DNA from: Arthrobacter sp. StoSoilB19
GTDB taxonomy: Bacteria > Actinomycetota > Actinomycetes > Actinomycetales > Micrococcaceae
Length of the DNA: 64,000 nt
Assembly: GCF_019977275.1 (NCBI RefSeq)
Contig: NZ_AP024650.1
Coordinates: 4,278,001-4,342,000, forward strand
Direction: 5' to 3'
The notes below the pieces were generated by a model that ran no database searches, had not been told where the DNA came from, and saw nothing but the letters and a program-made list of their open reading frames with translations. This document shows, in pieces, positions 40,637 through 48,581 of the stretch. Numbering within the stretch: the first letter of the stretch is position 1; every line of letters begins with the position of its first letter. Made by a program: the position numbers and the translations under genes.

Positions 40637-41263
40637 TCAGCGGTTCCCGGAAATCCCGGCCAGCAGCTGCTCGAAGGGAAGGGACTCCAGCGGGGCGGGC
40701 TTCCGGCCCGGTTGGGGCCCCTGCAGCAGAGTGGTGAATTCACCGGCTGCGCGGTCGATGCGGTCCGCCAGTGACCCCCCGCCCTCTTCAGCTGTTCCCC
40801 AGTCCTGGGGTCCGGCAAAGACGCCGGTTGCAGCCATGCGCGTGCGGAGGTAGCTGAACAGTGGCCGCAGCGCGTAGTCCAAGACCATCTGGTGCCGGTC
40901 CGTGCCGCCGGTGGCGCCCAGCAGGACCGCCTTGCCGTCCAGCGACTTCGGGTCGAGAACATCGATAAAGGATTTGAAAAGGCCGCTGAAGGAGGCGCTG
41001 AAGACCGGTGTCACGGCGATGATGCCGTCCGAGGCCTCCACCCCGGCTATGACCTCGGCCAGGCGTGGTGCGGCATAGCCGGTGACGAAGTTGTTGGCGA
41101 TGTCCACGGCAAGGTCGCGGAGTTCGACGACGTCCACCTCCACCTCGTAGCCGCCGGCCCTGAGCTGGCGCTCGGCGGCAGCAGCCAGCTGGTCAGCCAG
41201 CAGCCGGCTGGACGAAGGTACGCCAAGCCCTGCGGAAAGGACGGTGATACGGCGGGTTTCCAT
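40637..41263 (-). CDS. NADPH-dependent FMN reductase family protein
   Basis: This 208-aa flavodoxin-like protein has the FMN phosphate loop in SAGLGVPSSSRLLADQL at the N-terminus and the second loop TPVFSASFSGLFKSFIDVL, as in the CE1759/SsuE-type FMN reductases. It reduces flavin for monooxygenases or reduces quinones and metal ions. GGAG lies 7 nt before ATG 41263. No monooxygenase partner gene is adjacent. Confidence 0.87.
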   Translation of the reverse strand: METRRITVLSAGLGVPSSSRLLADQLAAAAERQLRAGGYEVEVDVVELRDLAVDIANNFVTGYAAPRLAEVIAGVEASDGIIAVTPVFSASFSGLFKSFIDVLDPKSLDGKAVLLGATGGTDRHQMVLDYALRPLFSYLRTRMAATGVFAGPQDWGTAEEGGGSLADRIDRAAGEFTTLLQGPQPGRKPAPLESLPFEQLLAGISGNR

Positions 41264-41371
41264 GGCATTTCTCCTGGTAATCGTTCACTTCAGCATACAT
41301 GCGTTTGCATCTATACCTGTGAACTGCCGCCGGCAGCGAAGTATTCCCGGACGTGAACCCGGGCCGCTGCG

Positions 41372-42220
41372 TCAGAGCAGGACGCTTCCCTGGATGCAGG
41401 TGGCGGAGTCCCCGCCCACCCAGATGTCCCCCCCATCGGCAGTGATGTGGATGCGTCCGGCGCGCCCCAGGACGGTCCCCTGCGAAGCCACATATTCCTC
41501 CGGCGCCCTGCCGCTTCCAATGAGCCATTGGGCGGCGCCTGCATTGAAGCTGCCGGTGACCGGGTCTTCGGCCATGGCGTCGCCGGGCAGGAATGTGCGG
41601 ACCTCAAAGTCGGCGTCTGCACCCGGCTCGTGCGGCCCGATAACGCCGATCTTCAGGTTGCCCATCGCCGCCTGGTCCGGATTCAGGGCCAGCACCTGGG
41701 CCGCAGAAGGCAGCAGGACACCGATCCATTCCGGACCATTCACCAGCCAGGACGCGTCAACGATGTCGGCAGCGGACACCCGCAACGCCGCGGCCAGTTG
41801 ACGGAGGATACCCGCATCCACAGGCCCGAAGCGTGTCAGGGGCGGTGCCGCGAAAGCCAGCCTCCCGCCGTCGCGCTTTATCCGGACCAGGCCCGCAGCG
41901 CACTCCTGCACCACGTGGCCGTCAGACCGCGGCACTCCCCCGGCCTGCAGCCACGTATGGGCCGAGCCAAGGGTCGGGTGGCCTGCGAACGGAAACTCTT
42001 CGCTGCCGGTAAAGATCCGGACCCGGTAATCGGCGCGGGGATCTTCGGGAGGCAGGAGAAACGTGGTTTCCGAGAGATTGGTCCAGTTGGCGAAGTGTTG
42101 CATTGTTGCCGTGTCCAGCCCTTGGGCATCAAGTACGACGGCGAGCGGGTTGCCGCGGTAGGCCTGGCTGGCGAAAACATCCACCTGATGGAAGGGGCGG
42201 CTGCGTGGTGTCGGGTTCAC
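41372..42220 (-). CDS. PhzF-family isomerase
   Basis: This 282-aa protein is of the PhzF/diaminopimelate-epimerase-like fold. It starts with the typical FHQVDVFASQAYRGNPLAVV and has the active-site glutamate region WTNLSETTFLLPP. The substrate-pocket stretch EEFPFAGHPTLGSAHTW and the C-terminal EDPVTGSFNAGAAQWL are also present. No other phenazine genes are near, so its substrate is unknown. GTG 42220 lies six bases after TAGCCT, which fits a leaderless mRNA. Confidence 0.88.
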   Translation of the reverse strand: MNPTPRSRPFHQVDVFASQAYRGNPLAVVLDAQGLDTATMQHFANWTNLSETTFLLPPEDPRADYRVRIFTGSEEFPFAGHPTLGSAHTWLQAGGVPRSDGHVVQECAAGLVRIKRDGGRLAFAAPPLTRFGPVDAGILRQLAAALRVSAADIVDASWLVNGPEWIGVLLPSAAQVLALNPDQAAMGNLKIGVIGPHEPGADADFEVRTFLPGDAMAEDPVTGSFNAGAAQWLIGSGRAPEEYVASQGTVLGRAGRIHITADGGDIWVGGDSATCIQGSVLL

Positions 42221-42246
42221 CGGAGCAGGCTACCACCGGAAAACGA

Positions 42247-42283
42247 AAGACCCCCGCCGCCGGAGTCCGGCGACGGGGGTCTT
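42247..42283. terminator. Terminator downstream of rplI
   Basis: AAGACCCCCG with inner CGCCGG pairs with CCGGCG and CGGGGGTCTT (42247-42283), with a near-zero loop. It lies between the rplI stop (42300) and the start of phzF, ending the ribosomal operon. Confidence 0.8.
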
Positions 42284-42299
42284 CCGATGCAGTTGAGGA

Positions 42300-42752
42300 C
42301 TACTTTCCTGCAACCACGTCGAGTTCGATCACAGCAGCAACGTCAGCGTGGAGGCGGACGTTGGCCTGGTAGGAACCAACCGACTTGATGTGGGCAGGCA
42401 GTTCAACCTTGCGCTTGTCGATCTTGCCGAGGCCGGCGGCCTCAACAGCGTCGGCGACGTCGCCCTGCTTGACGGTGCCGAACAGGCGGCCGGACTCGCC
42501 GGCCTTGACGACCAGCTTGACCGGCTTCGCGGACAGTGCAGCGGCCTGCTTCTGAGCATCTTCCAGGGAAGCGTGCTCGCGGGCAGCGCGGGCAGCCTTG
42601 ATGGACTCAACCTGCTTCTCGCCACCCTTCGACCAGGTCAGGGCAAAGTTGCGGGGCAGGAGGTAGTTACGTGCGTAACCGTCCTTGACCTCGACAACAT
42701 CGCCAGCAGCACCGAGACCGGTTACTTCGTGGGTCAGAATGAGCTTTGCCAT
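42300..42752 (-). CDS. rplI: 50S ribosomal protein L9
   Basis: This 150-aa L9 has an N-terminal domain with MAKLILTHEVTGLGAAGDVVEVKDGYARNYLLPRN split over the signature region, a long connecting helix (about 40-75) and a C-terminal RNA-binding domain (GRLFGTVKQGDVADAV). It binds 23S rRNA near the L1 stalk base. It is last of the rpsF-ssb-rpsR-rplI operon, 17 bp after rpsR, and a terminator follows. Confidence 0.97.
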   Translation of the reverse strand: MAKLILTHEVTGLGAAGDVVEVKDGYARNYLLPRNFALTWSKGGEKQVESIKAARAAREHASLEDAQKQAAALSAKPVKLVVKAGESGRLFGTVKQGDVADAVEAAGLGKIDKRKVELPAHIKSVGSYQANVRLHADVAAVIELDVVAGK

Positions 42753-42769
42753 GTTAGTTAATCCCTTCC

Positions 42770-43009
42770 TTAGCCGCGGCCAGCGCCGGAGTAAGGCAGC
42801 AGAGCAACTTCGCGGGCGTTCTTGATTGCCTGGGCGATCTTGCGCTGTTCCTGCACCGTAACGCCAGTGACGCGACGGGCGCGGATCTTTCCGCGGTCGG
42901 AGATGAACTTGCGCAGCAATGCTACGTCCTTGTAGTCGATGACAGTGATGTCAGCGGCCTTCAAGGGGTTGGACTTTGGTTTGGGCTTACGGAGTTCAGC
43001 CTTAGCCAT
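42770..43009 (-). CDS. rpsR: 30S ribosomal protein S18
   Basis: This 79-aa S18 protein lacks cysteines (zinc-independent form) and has the conserved DYKDVALLRKFISDRGKIRA and VTVQEQRKIAQAIKNARE segments. It pairs with S6 on the 30S platform. GGAGCTC precedes the ATG. A perfect 9-bp stem-loop lies 24 bp upstream in the ssb-rpsR gap. Confidence 0.97.
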   Translation of the reverse strand: MAKAELRKPKPKSNPLKAADITVIDYKDVALLRKFISDRGKIRARRVTGVTVQEQRKIAQAIKNAREVALLPYSGAGRG

Positions 43010-43032
43010 CGTGGAGCTCCTATTCTAGGGAG

Positions 43033-43054
43033 CCCGTGGATATTGATCCACGGG
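43033..43054 (-). promoter_or_regulatory. Stem-loop between ssb and rpsR
   Basis: CCCGTGGAT (43033-43041) and ATCCACGGG (43046-43054) form a perfect 9-bp stem with a 4-nt loop. There is no T-tract. It may be an RNA-processing or stability element between genes of the ribosomal operon. Confidence 0.4.
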
Positions 43055-43135
43055 ATGGTGGTGGTCCGACGGCGGCAGTTCCCTGGGTGCCTTTCGGCTC
43101 CCTGGGAGGCCCCGCGCCGGACCGTTGTTTGGGTT

Positions 43136-43711
43136 TTAGAAGGGAGGTTCGGAATCGGGGCCGTTGCCCCAGCCGCCTGCGTTGGACACGCCGGGCGTAG
43201 CCCAGGGATCGTCCTGTGCAGCCTGCTGGTTCCCGCCGCCCCAGCCTCCGCCGGCGTTGGCGCCCTGGCTTCCACCAGAGTTGCCGCCGCCGAAGCCACC
43301 GCCGCTGTTGCCGCCGCCAAAGCCGCCGCCACCCTGTCCGCCGGAGCGCTGGGTACGGTTAACCTTGGCGTTGGCGTAGCGCAGGCTCGGGCCGATCTCG
43401 TCGACCTCAAGCTCGATAACGGTGCGCTTTTCGCCTTCCTTTGTTTCGTAGGAACGGCTCTTCAGGCGGCCGGTCACGATGACGCGCATCCCCTTGGTCA
43501 GGGATTCGGCAACGTTCTCGGCTGCTTCACGCCAGACAGCGGCGCGGAGGAACAGGGTTTCCCCGTCCTTCCACTCGTTGGACTGGCGATCAAAGGTGCG
43601 GGGGGTGGAAGCGATGGTGAAGTTCGCTACTGCCGAACCGGACGGTGTGAACCGCAATTCCGGGTCATTGGTGAGATTACCGATGACCGTAATGGTGGTC
43701 TCGCCTGCCAT
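43136..43711 (-). CDS. ssb: Single-stranded DNA-binding protein
   Basis: This 191-aa SSB has an N-terminal OB fold (about 1-115, TTITVIGNLTNDPELRFTPSG and SLTKGMRVIVTGRLK), a Gly/Asn/Gln-rich flexible linker, and the acidic tip DSEPPF that recruits replication and repair proteins. It sits between rpsF and rpsR as usual in bacteria. Its gap to rpsR is relatively long (126 bp). Confidence 0.97.
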   Translation of the reverse strand: MAGETTITVIGNLTNDPELRFTPSGSAVANFTIASTPRTFDRQSNEWKDGETLFLRAAVWREAAENVAESLTKGMRVIVTGRLKSRSYETKEGEKRTVIELEVDEIGPSLRYANAKVNRTQRSGGQGGGGFGGGNSGGGFGGGNSGGSQGANAGGGWGGGNQQAAQDDPWATPGVSNAGGWGNGPDSEPPF

Positions 43712-43785
43712 CTACTGCCTCCTTGTTCGATCCTGGGTGAAGAGTGCGTGTCCTGCGGGGTAAAGAATGAAGACGTGGTGCTGAA

Positions 43786-44091
43786 TTACTCAGCAACAAC
43801 CTTCTGCTCTTCGGGGCGGGTGATCTTGGTGCGCATGATGGTCTCGTTAAGAGACAGCTGGCGGTCAAGTTCCTTGGCGGTTTCCGGCTTGGCGGTGAAG
43901 TTCACCACGGCGTAGATACCTTCGGACTTCTTCTTGATTTCGTAAGCCAGACGGCGACGGCCCCAGATGTCAACCTTTTCGATGGTTCCACCATCGTTGG
44001 TGATGACGTTCAGGAACTTCTGAAGCGACGGCTCAACGGTACGCTCTTCGACCTCGGGGTCGATGATTACCATCAATTCGTAAGGACGCAT
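43786..44091 (-). CDS. rpsF: 30S ribosomal protein S6
   Basis: This 101-aa S6 begins MRPYELMVIIDPEVEERTVE and has the conserved WGRRRLAYEIKKKSEGIYAVVNF. ATG 44091 is chosen over the upstream in-frame start because AAAGGAGGTG lies just ahead. It is the first gene of the operon; a hairpin in the leader (44121-44139) is a candidate autoregulatory site. Confidence 0.97.
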   Translation of the reverse strand: MRPYELMVIIDPEVEERTVEPSLQKFLNVITNDGGTIEKVDIWGRRRLAYEIKKKSEGIYAVVNFTAKPETAKELDRQLSLNETIMRTKITRPEEQKVVAE

Positions 44092-44120
44092 ATGTGAACC
44101 CACCTCCTTTGGGCTAAGCG

Positions 44121-44139
44121 GTTACGGCATTTCCGTAAC
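44121..44139 (-). promoter_or_regulatory. Leader hairpin upstream of rpsF, possible S6:S18 control site
   Basis: GTTACGG (44121-44127) and CCGTAAC (44133-44139) form a perfect 7-bp stem with a 5-nt loop, 30 bp before rpsF. Many bacteria have an S6:S18-binding RNA motif at this place. The characteristic CCG bulge was not confidently identified. Confidence 0.35.
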
Positions 44140-44357
44140 AGGAGGTTCATTTGCGATTCCGTGCAATGCCTTGCCCCGGAACGGAGGCAGGACGCAGCAC
44201 AGACTTCAATATCCTAGTGCATTTGGACCCGATAGGCGATTCGCGCTTGACTCAAGGCTAGTGCCGTGGTGCGCAGCCCAGGCAGCGGCGCGGCACGCTA
44301 TGTGGAAAAACCGGGGCTGCTATCCACCCCGCCGCTGAAGCCCCTATTATCTGACAC

Positions 44358-45104
44358 ATGCGTCGACCCGCGATGGCCCTGGGGATGGCGGCACTGTTCC
44401 TGTCCGGCTGCTCGGCCAGCTCAGCCCAACCCATGACAGACTCTGCCATGAGCTCTGCCGCGGCAAGGCTGGGCTGGGGCACGCCGATCGCCGGCGACGA
44501 GTTCAATTACGCCGGGGCACCGGACGCCGCGAAGTGGTCCGTGTACGACAGTGACGGGCACGCAGGGAACGGCATACGCAGTCCCCGGCAGGTCACGGTG
44601 GATGGTTCCAGGATGGTCATTACCGGAACATCGGATGGCACGACCGCGGGAATGAGTGCCAAGTTTGGCCTCCAGAGGTATGGCCGCTGGGAAGTCCGGG
44701 CAGCGGGCTCCGGGGACGATGAATACCATATGGTGTCGATCCTCTGGCCGGACAGCGGGCACTGGCCCTGTGACGGTGAAGTGGACTATGCGGAGACTAC
44801 CGGTGACTGGAACCGCACCAATTTCTTCCACCACTTCGGATGCTCGAACTCTAAGACCTCTGTTTCCAAGCCCCTGGACGTCACGCAGTTCCACAACTAC
44901 GCAGTTGACTGGTCCCCCGGCGGCATCATCGGCTACGTCGATGGCGTGAAGTGGTTTGAGGACAGCGACCCCACGCATCAGCCACCGGGTTCGATGCACC
45001 AGACGTTGCAACTGGACTGGTTTCCGGACGGCACTCCCAACGGTCACGGCGAGATGCGGGTGGACTGGGTTCGCGTCTACGCCCAAGGTACCCCCTCTAC
45101 CTGA
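44358..45104 (+). CDS. Glycoside hydrolase family 16 lipoprotein
   Basis: This 248-aa secreted lipoprotein has a lipobox LSGC at residues 15-18. The GH16 jelly-roll has the catalytic signature ExDxxE in CDGEVDYAETTG and the following YAVDWSPGGIIGYVDG. GH16 enzymes cut beta-1,3- or beta-1,3/1,4-glucans, galactans or related polymers. At the edge of the glycan locus it may trim or release the polysaccharide made there. It starts seven bases after TATTAT with no Shine-Dalgarno (leaderless candidate). It is not clearly in the downstream operon: a 273-bp gap intervenes. Confidence 0.88.
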   Translation: MRRPAMALGMAALFLSGCSASSAQPMTDSAMSSAAARLGWGTPIAGDEFNYAGAPDAAKWSVYDSDGHAGNGIRSPRQVTVDGSRMVITGTSDGTTAGMSAKFGLQRYGRWEVRAAGSGDDEYHMVSILWPDSGHWPCDGEVDYAETTGDWNRTNFFHHFGCSNSKTSVSKPLDVTQFHNYAVDWSPGGIIGYVDGVKWFEDSDPTHQPPGSMHQTLQLDWFPDGTPNGHGEMRVDWVRVYAQGTPST

Positions 45105-45218
45105 CGCACCGAACGGGACAAACCCCCAACGTACTTAACGCCACGCCCGGACGTGCCCCTCCACCCCCAGCCCTGCGAAAAGCGCGCCATTCCCCACGTA
45201 GCAGGCGATGCAAAAGGC

Positions 45219-45262
45219 GAGTACTCACTACCGGTGTTTACCCGGGCGGCCTACCCTACGCT
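45219..45262 (+). promoter_or_regulatory. Shared glycan-locus promoter element, copy 1
   Basis: GAGTACTCACTACCGGTG (45219-45236), whose core GAGTACTC is a palindrome, is followed after exactly 20 bp by the -10-like TACGCT (45257-45262). The same element with 16 of 18 identities, and TAGGCT at the same distance, lies upstream of the opposing glycosyltransferase pair (54149-54192). It is probably the binding site of an activator or an alternative -35 region. The remainder of 45105-45377 shows no gene. Confidence 0.6.
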
Positions 45263-45377
45263 CGATTCTGCCGGCGGAGTTTTAAGGCCGGGGGTTTCGA
45301 ATCCGTCTACGGGCACTGGGTGGATTGGCCCGGGCCGGAGCTGTATTCGGCCGACACCAATCAGACAGGGGAGGACT

Positions 45378-46472
45378 ATGAGCACCAGGCGGGCGAAGGC
45401 ACTGCACTTCGACATTCACGGCCGCGTCACGATCAGCGTCGACGCAATGGCCCCCACGGCAAGGCAGCTTCAAAGCATGTTGGCGTGTTTCGCCTCCGAC
45501 ACGGAGGATCGGCAGCCCGACATTATTGTTGATGACCGCCCCGAGCCTATGCCGAATGCCGGCTTCGTCGAGCATGAGCTGGCGTACACGGACAACAGTG
45601 TGCGCTTCCAGGCTGACCGGGTCCAAGTTGTCAGGGGTGCAGAGCAATGGCGTATTCACGGACCCGGAGAGCTCTTGACCTCCGTGGTACCGGTTCTCGA
45701 TGCCGCCATGATCTCCCGCGGGGCGGCCATGATCCACGCGGCAACGATGGCCTACCGGGGCCACGCCATCGCGCTGCCCGCGGCCGGCGGGACCGGTAAG
45801 ACCAGCACCGCCGCCAAGCTGATGCGGCGTGAGGGCTGGTCGTTCATGGGTGACGACTGGGCATTCCTCGCCGAGGACGCAACGCTGCTTGGATACGCGA
45901 AGCCCATGTTCATTAAGCCGCATCACCGCGCAATCTACCCGCACCTGTTTGAAGGTGCGCGCAAGCCCCTCGTCCCCTCCCGGTTCTCCGGGAGCATCGG
46001 ACGCCTCACCACTGTGGTGCACCCGTTCGTTATCCGTTATCCACGCCTGGCCGACTTCTCCCGACGGTGGTCGCCGGAGCACCGCATGGTCACCCCGGAG
46101 GCAGCGTTTCCCGGTCGGAAGGTGACCACCTCAGCACCGCTTGCGGCCGCCATATATGTGGAGCGCTACGAGGGCGCACGGTCACGGGTTGTTGAACGGA
46201 CCACCGACTGGATGGTGGACCGCATGATCGGCAACTTCCATATCGAGATGGCGAGCTTCTCGCAGCGGGTCGTTACCGGCCTCGCAGCAAGCTCCGTGGT
46301 CCCGTGGCGCGAACACTTCGCGGCGAAAGGACTCGTTCTCAGCAAAGCCCTGGACGGACGCCCCTGCCACCTGTTCCAAGTCCCGGCCGCTTACTCCGCG
46401 GACGAGGCATCGGACGATATTGTCCGGCACCTGGACGAGCTGCTGCCGTCGATCCTCGACGAGCAGGCCTAA
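45378..46472 (+). CDS. HPr kinase-like ATPase of the glycan operon
   Basis: This 364-aa soluble protein resembles the catalytic half of HPr kinase/phosphorylase. Walker A is PAAGGTGKTSTAAKL (about 135-147), followed by GWSFMGDDWAFL, in which the paired Asp residues match the HprK active site. The N-terminal 120 residues are unlike HprK, and no HPr-binding signature is visible. Similar HprK-like proteins accompany glycan, lasso-peptide and asparagine-synthetase clusters. ATG 45378 follows GGGGAGG. It is first in a seven-gene coupled operon. The substrate is unknown; phosphorylation of a sugar, lipid or protein is possible. Confidence 0.75.
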   Translation: MSTRRAKALHFDIHGRVTISVDAMAPTARQLQSMLACFASDTEDRQPDIIVDDRPEPMPNAGFVEHELAYTDNSVRFQADRVQVVRGAEQWRIHGPGELLTSVVPVLDAAMISRGAAMIHAATMAYRGHAIALPAAGGTGKTSTAAKLMRREGWSFMGDDWAFLAEDATLLGYAKPMFIKPHHRAIYPHLFEGARKPLVPSRFSGSIGRLTTVVHPFVIRYPRLADFSRRWSPEHRMVTPEAAFPGRKVTTSAPLAAAIYVERYEGARSRVVERTTDWMVDRMIGNFHIEMASFSQRVVTGLAASSVVPWREHFAAKGLVLSKALDGRPCHLFQVPAAYSADEASDDIVRHLDELLPSILDEQA

Positions 46473-46483
46473 GGGGGATCACG

Positions 46484-47302
46484 GTGGGCTACAGCACAGC
46501 AGACGTCACCGCGGTCGTTCCGGCCCGCAACGCGGAGCAGCTGCTTCCGCGCTGTCTGGAAGCCTTGCGTCAGTCCGGTGTCGCGGAAATCATCGTGGTG
46601 GACGGGTTGTCCACCGACCGCACGGTCGAAATTGCCCGCGCTGCCGGCGCCCGGATCCTTAGTGACGAGGGCCGCGGCCTGCCCTGGGCCCGCACGCTTG
46701 GCGTCCAGAACAGCACCACCCGGTGGGTCCTGCTGGTGGATGCCGACGTCGTGTTCGGAGCCACCGGCGTCGCAGACCTGCTCATTGAGTTGGTGGAGGA
46801 CGGATATGACGCCCTCCAGGCAGGCCTTGAAAGCGTCGCAGGACCCGGCTACTGGGGCCAGGCGCTGGCACATCACCATCGCACCGGACGCAGCCGCAAC
46901 TGGTTCGGACTCGTCGCCACGCTCGTAGACCGGGACCTGATGTTGGGCCTCGGTTTCGACGACGCATTCAAGTCGGGCGAGGACATCGAACTGCGGTGGC
47001 GGATGCGGCAGTCAGGGATGAAGACCGGGGTGTCGCAGCGGGTCATGGTCGAACACCGGTTTGCCGCCGACGACTTCGACTTCGCGCTTGACCAGTTCCT
47101 CATGGATGGTACGGGACTGGGCCGGATGGTCCGGAAGCACGGCTGGGGCGGCGCACGATTGGCGCTCCTGCCCGCCGCCGCCGCCGTTCGGGGAAGCGCT
47201 TTGAGCCTCGCCTCCGGCCAGCCTAAATGGCTTCGCTATTACATCGCCTTCTGCTGGTACAACTACGCGGGTATGGCGAGGGGTTTAGGTCGTGACGGCT
47301 GA
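46484..47302 (+). CDS. Glycosyltransferase family 2 protein
   Basis: This 272-aa GT-A-fold transferase starts TAVVPARNAEQLLPRCLEAL with the nucleotide-binding strand EIIVVDGLSTD and the DxD-type metal site WVLLVDADVVFG. GEDIELRWRMRQSG corresponds to the acceptor-site (ED) motif. There is a hydrophobic C-terminal segment but no clear multi-TM part. GTG 46484 follows AAGGGGG and lies 11 bp after the HprK-like gene. It overlaps the flippase start by 11 bp. Confidence 0.87.
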   Translation: MGYSTADVTAVVPARNAEQLLPRCLEALRQSGVAEIIVVDGLSTDRTVEIARAAGARILSDEGRGLPWARTLGVQNSTTRWVLLVDADVVFGATGVADLLIELVEDGYDALQAGLESVAGPGYWGQALAHHHRTGRSRNWFGLVATLVDRDLMLGLGFDDAFKSGEDIELRWRMRQSGMKTGVSQRVMVEHRFAADDFDFALDQFLMDGTGLGRMVRKHGWGGARLALLPAAAAVRGSALSLASGQPKWLRYYIAFCWYNYAGMARGLGRDG

Positions 47303-48581
47303 ACGGGAGATCGCTCCAACGGAGGCCCCACCCGTCGTCCGGCATTCCCCCCTGCGCAGCTCGCTTGGACTCGTCCTGGCCAAGGCTGCGCAGACGGGCA
47401 CGGGTTTCGCATTCTGGGTCGTCGCCGCGCACGCGGCGATAGACCGTGAGGTTGGGTTGACCACTGCTGCGGTTTCGGCGGTGATGATCTGCACCCAGCT
47501 TGCGGTGCTGGGCACCGGTTCGGCCGTCATCGTCTCGGTGGGGCGGGGGGAGCCGCCGGCCCGGGTGCTGGACGCGGCGTTTGGCATCGTGGGGGTGGCA
47601 GGGACCGTGCTGGCCCTGGGCTACCTCGTGCTGGAGTTGTTCGTGGCGCCGAACACGGCCCCGATGTCGGTTCTCTTCTGGTTGACGTTCGTGGTGGCTG
47701 CCGTCACGGGAACCATGTGCACGGTGCTGGACCAGGCGCTCGTCGCGTTGGGACGCGGCAGCAGCGCAACACTGAGGTACACACTGGGCGGCATGGTCTC
47801 CCTTGGGGCCACGGCGTTGGTGGCGTTGCAGGCGGCCCACGCGGCTACGGCCGATGTGCTGATGGCCTGCTGGACCCTCGGTTCGGCCGTCTCGTGCATC
47901 ATCGGTGGCGTCCAGCTGCGGAGATTGGTGGGCTATCGGCCACGGCCGTCCCTGCATCCCGGGCGCGGACGTTCATTGCTGAAAATGGGCATTCCAAACC
48001 AGCTCCTCACCCTCACCGAACGCGCCCCGGGACTGGTGCTGCCGCTCCTGCTTGCGCACTTGGTATCGCCGGAGGTGGCGGCCTACTGGTATCCCGCATG
48101 GATGATGGCCTGGGCTGCCTACACAGCTCCGATGCTTATAGGCATTGTCCAATTCTCCGAGGGAGTCCGTGAACCGGGCCGCCTGGCGGCCACCACCTGG
48201 GCAAGTTTCCGCTGGTCCCTCATAGTCGGTGGCCTCGCTGCGATGGTCCTCATCGTCTTTGCCCACCCGCTGCTCCATCTGCTCGGCGACAGGTACGCCA
48301 ATGCATCCACCGGCACCCTGCGGTTGTTGGCCGCGGGAGTGGTGGCCTATGCAGTGCTGCAGGCCTACAACTCCGTCTGCCGGGTGCTCGGCCGCTATAC
48401 AGAGTCGATCATCGTCGGGGTGACACTTGGCGCCGCGCTCTGCGTCTCGGCGCTCCTGGGCGCCGACAGTGGCTCCAGCGCCATGGCCCTTGCGTGGCTG
48501 GTAGTGCTCTCCGCCGGGGCCCTGGTCATCGGACTGCGGCTCATCGCAATTCTCCACCGCACCAAAAAGGAGGCATCATGA
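47292..48581 (+). CDS. Polysaccharide flippase-like membrane protein (Wzx/MOP superfamily)
   Basis: This 429-aa protein has about 12-14 hydrophobic helices and no soluble domain, as in lipid-linked oligosaccharide flippases. GIPNQLLTLTERAPGLVLPLLLAHLVS marks the start of the second half. GTG 47292 lies within the end of the preceding transferase gene. The gene ends in an ATGA overlap with the next one. It would transfer undecaprenyl-linked glycan across the membrane. Confidence 0.8.
   Translation: MTAEREIAPTEAPPVVRHSPLRSSLGLVLAKAAQTGTGFAFWVVAAHAAIDREVGLTTAAVSAVMICTQLAVLGTGSAVIVSVGRGEPPARVLDAAFGIVGVAGTVLALGYLVLELFVAPNTAPMSVLFWLTFVVAAVTGTMCTVLDQALVALGRGSSATLRYTLGGMVSLGATALVALQAAHAATADVLMACWTLGSAVSCIIGGVQLRRLVGYRPRPSLHPGRGRSLLKMGIPNQLLTLTERAPGLVLPLLLAHLVSPEVAAYWYPAWMMAWAAYTAPMLIGIVQFSEGVREPGRLAATTWASFRWSLIVGGLAAMVLIVFAHPLLHLLGDRYANASTGTLRLLAAGVVAYAVLQAYNSVCRVLGRYTESIIVGVTLGAALCVSALLGADSGSSAMALAWLVVLSAGALVIGLRLIAILHRTKKEAS

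Noticed and set aside
41372..42220. Phenazine biosynthesis cluster
   Set aside because: Only a PhzF-family gene is present. No phzA, B, D, E or G is nearby, and PhzF-like isomerases are widespread.
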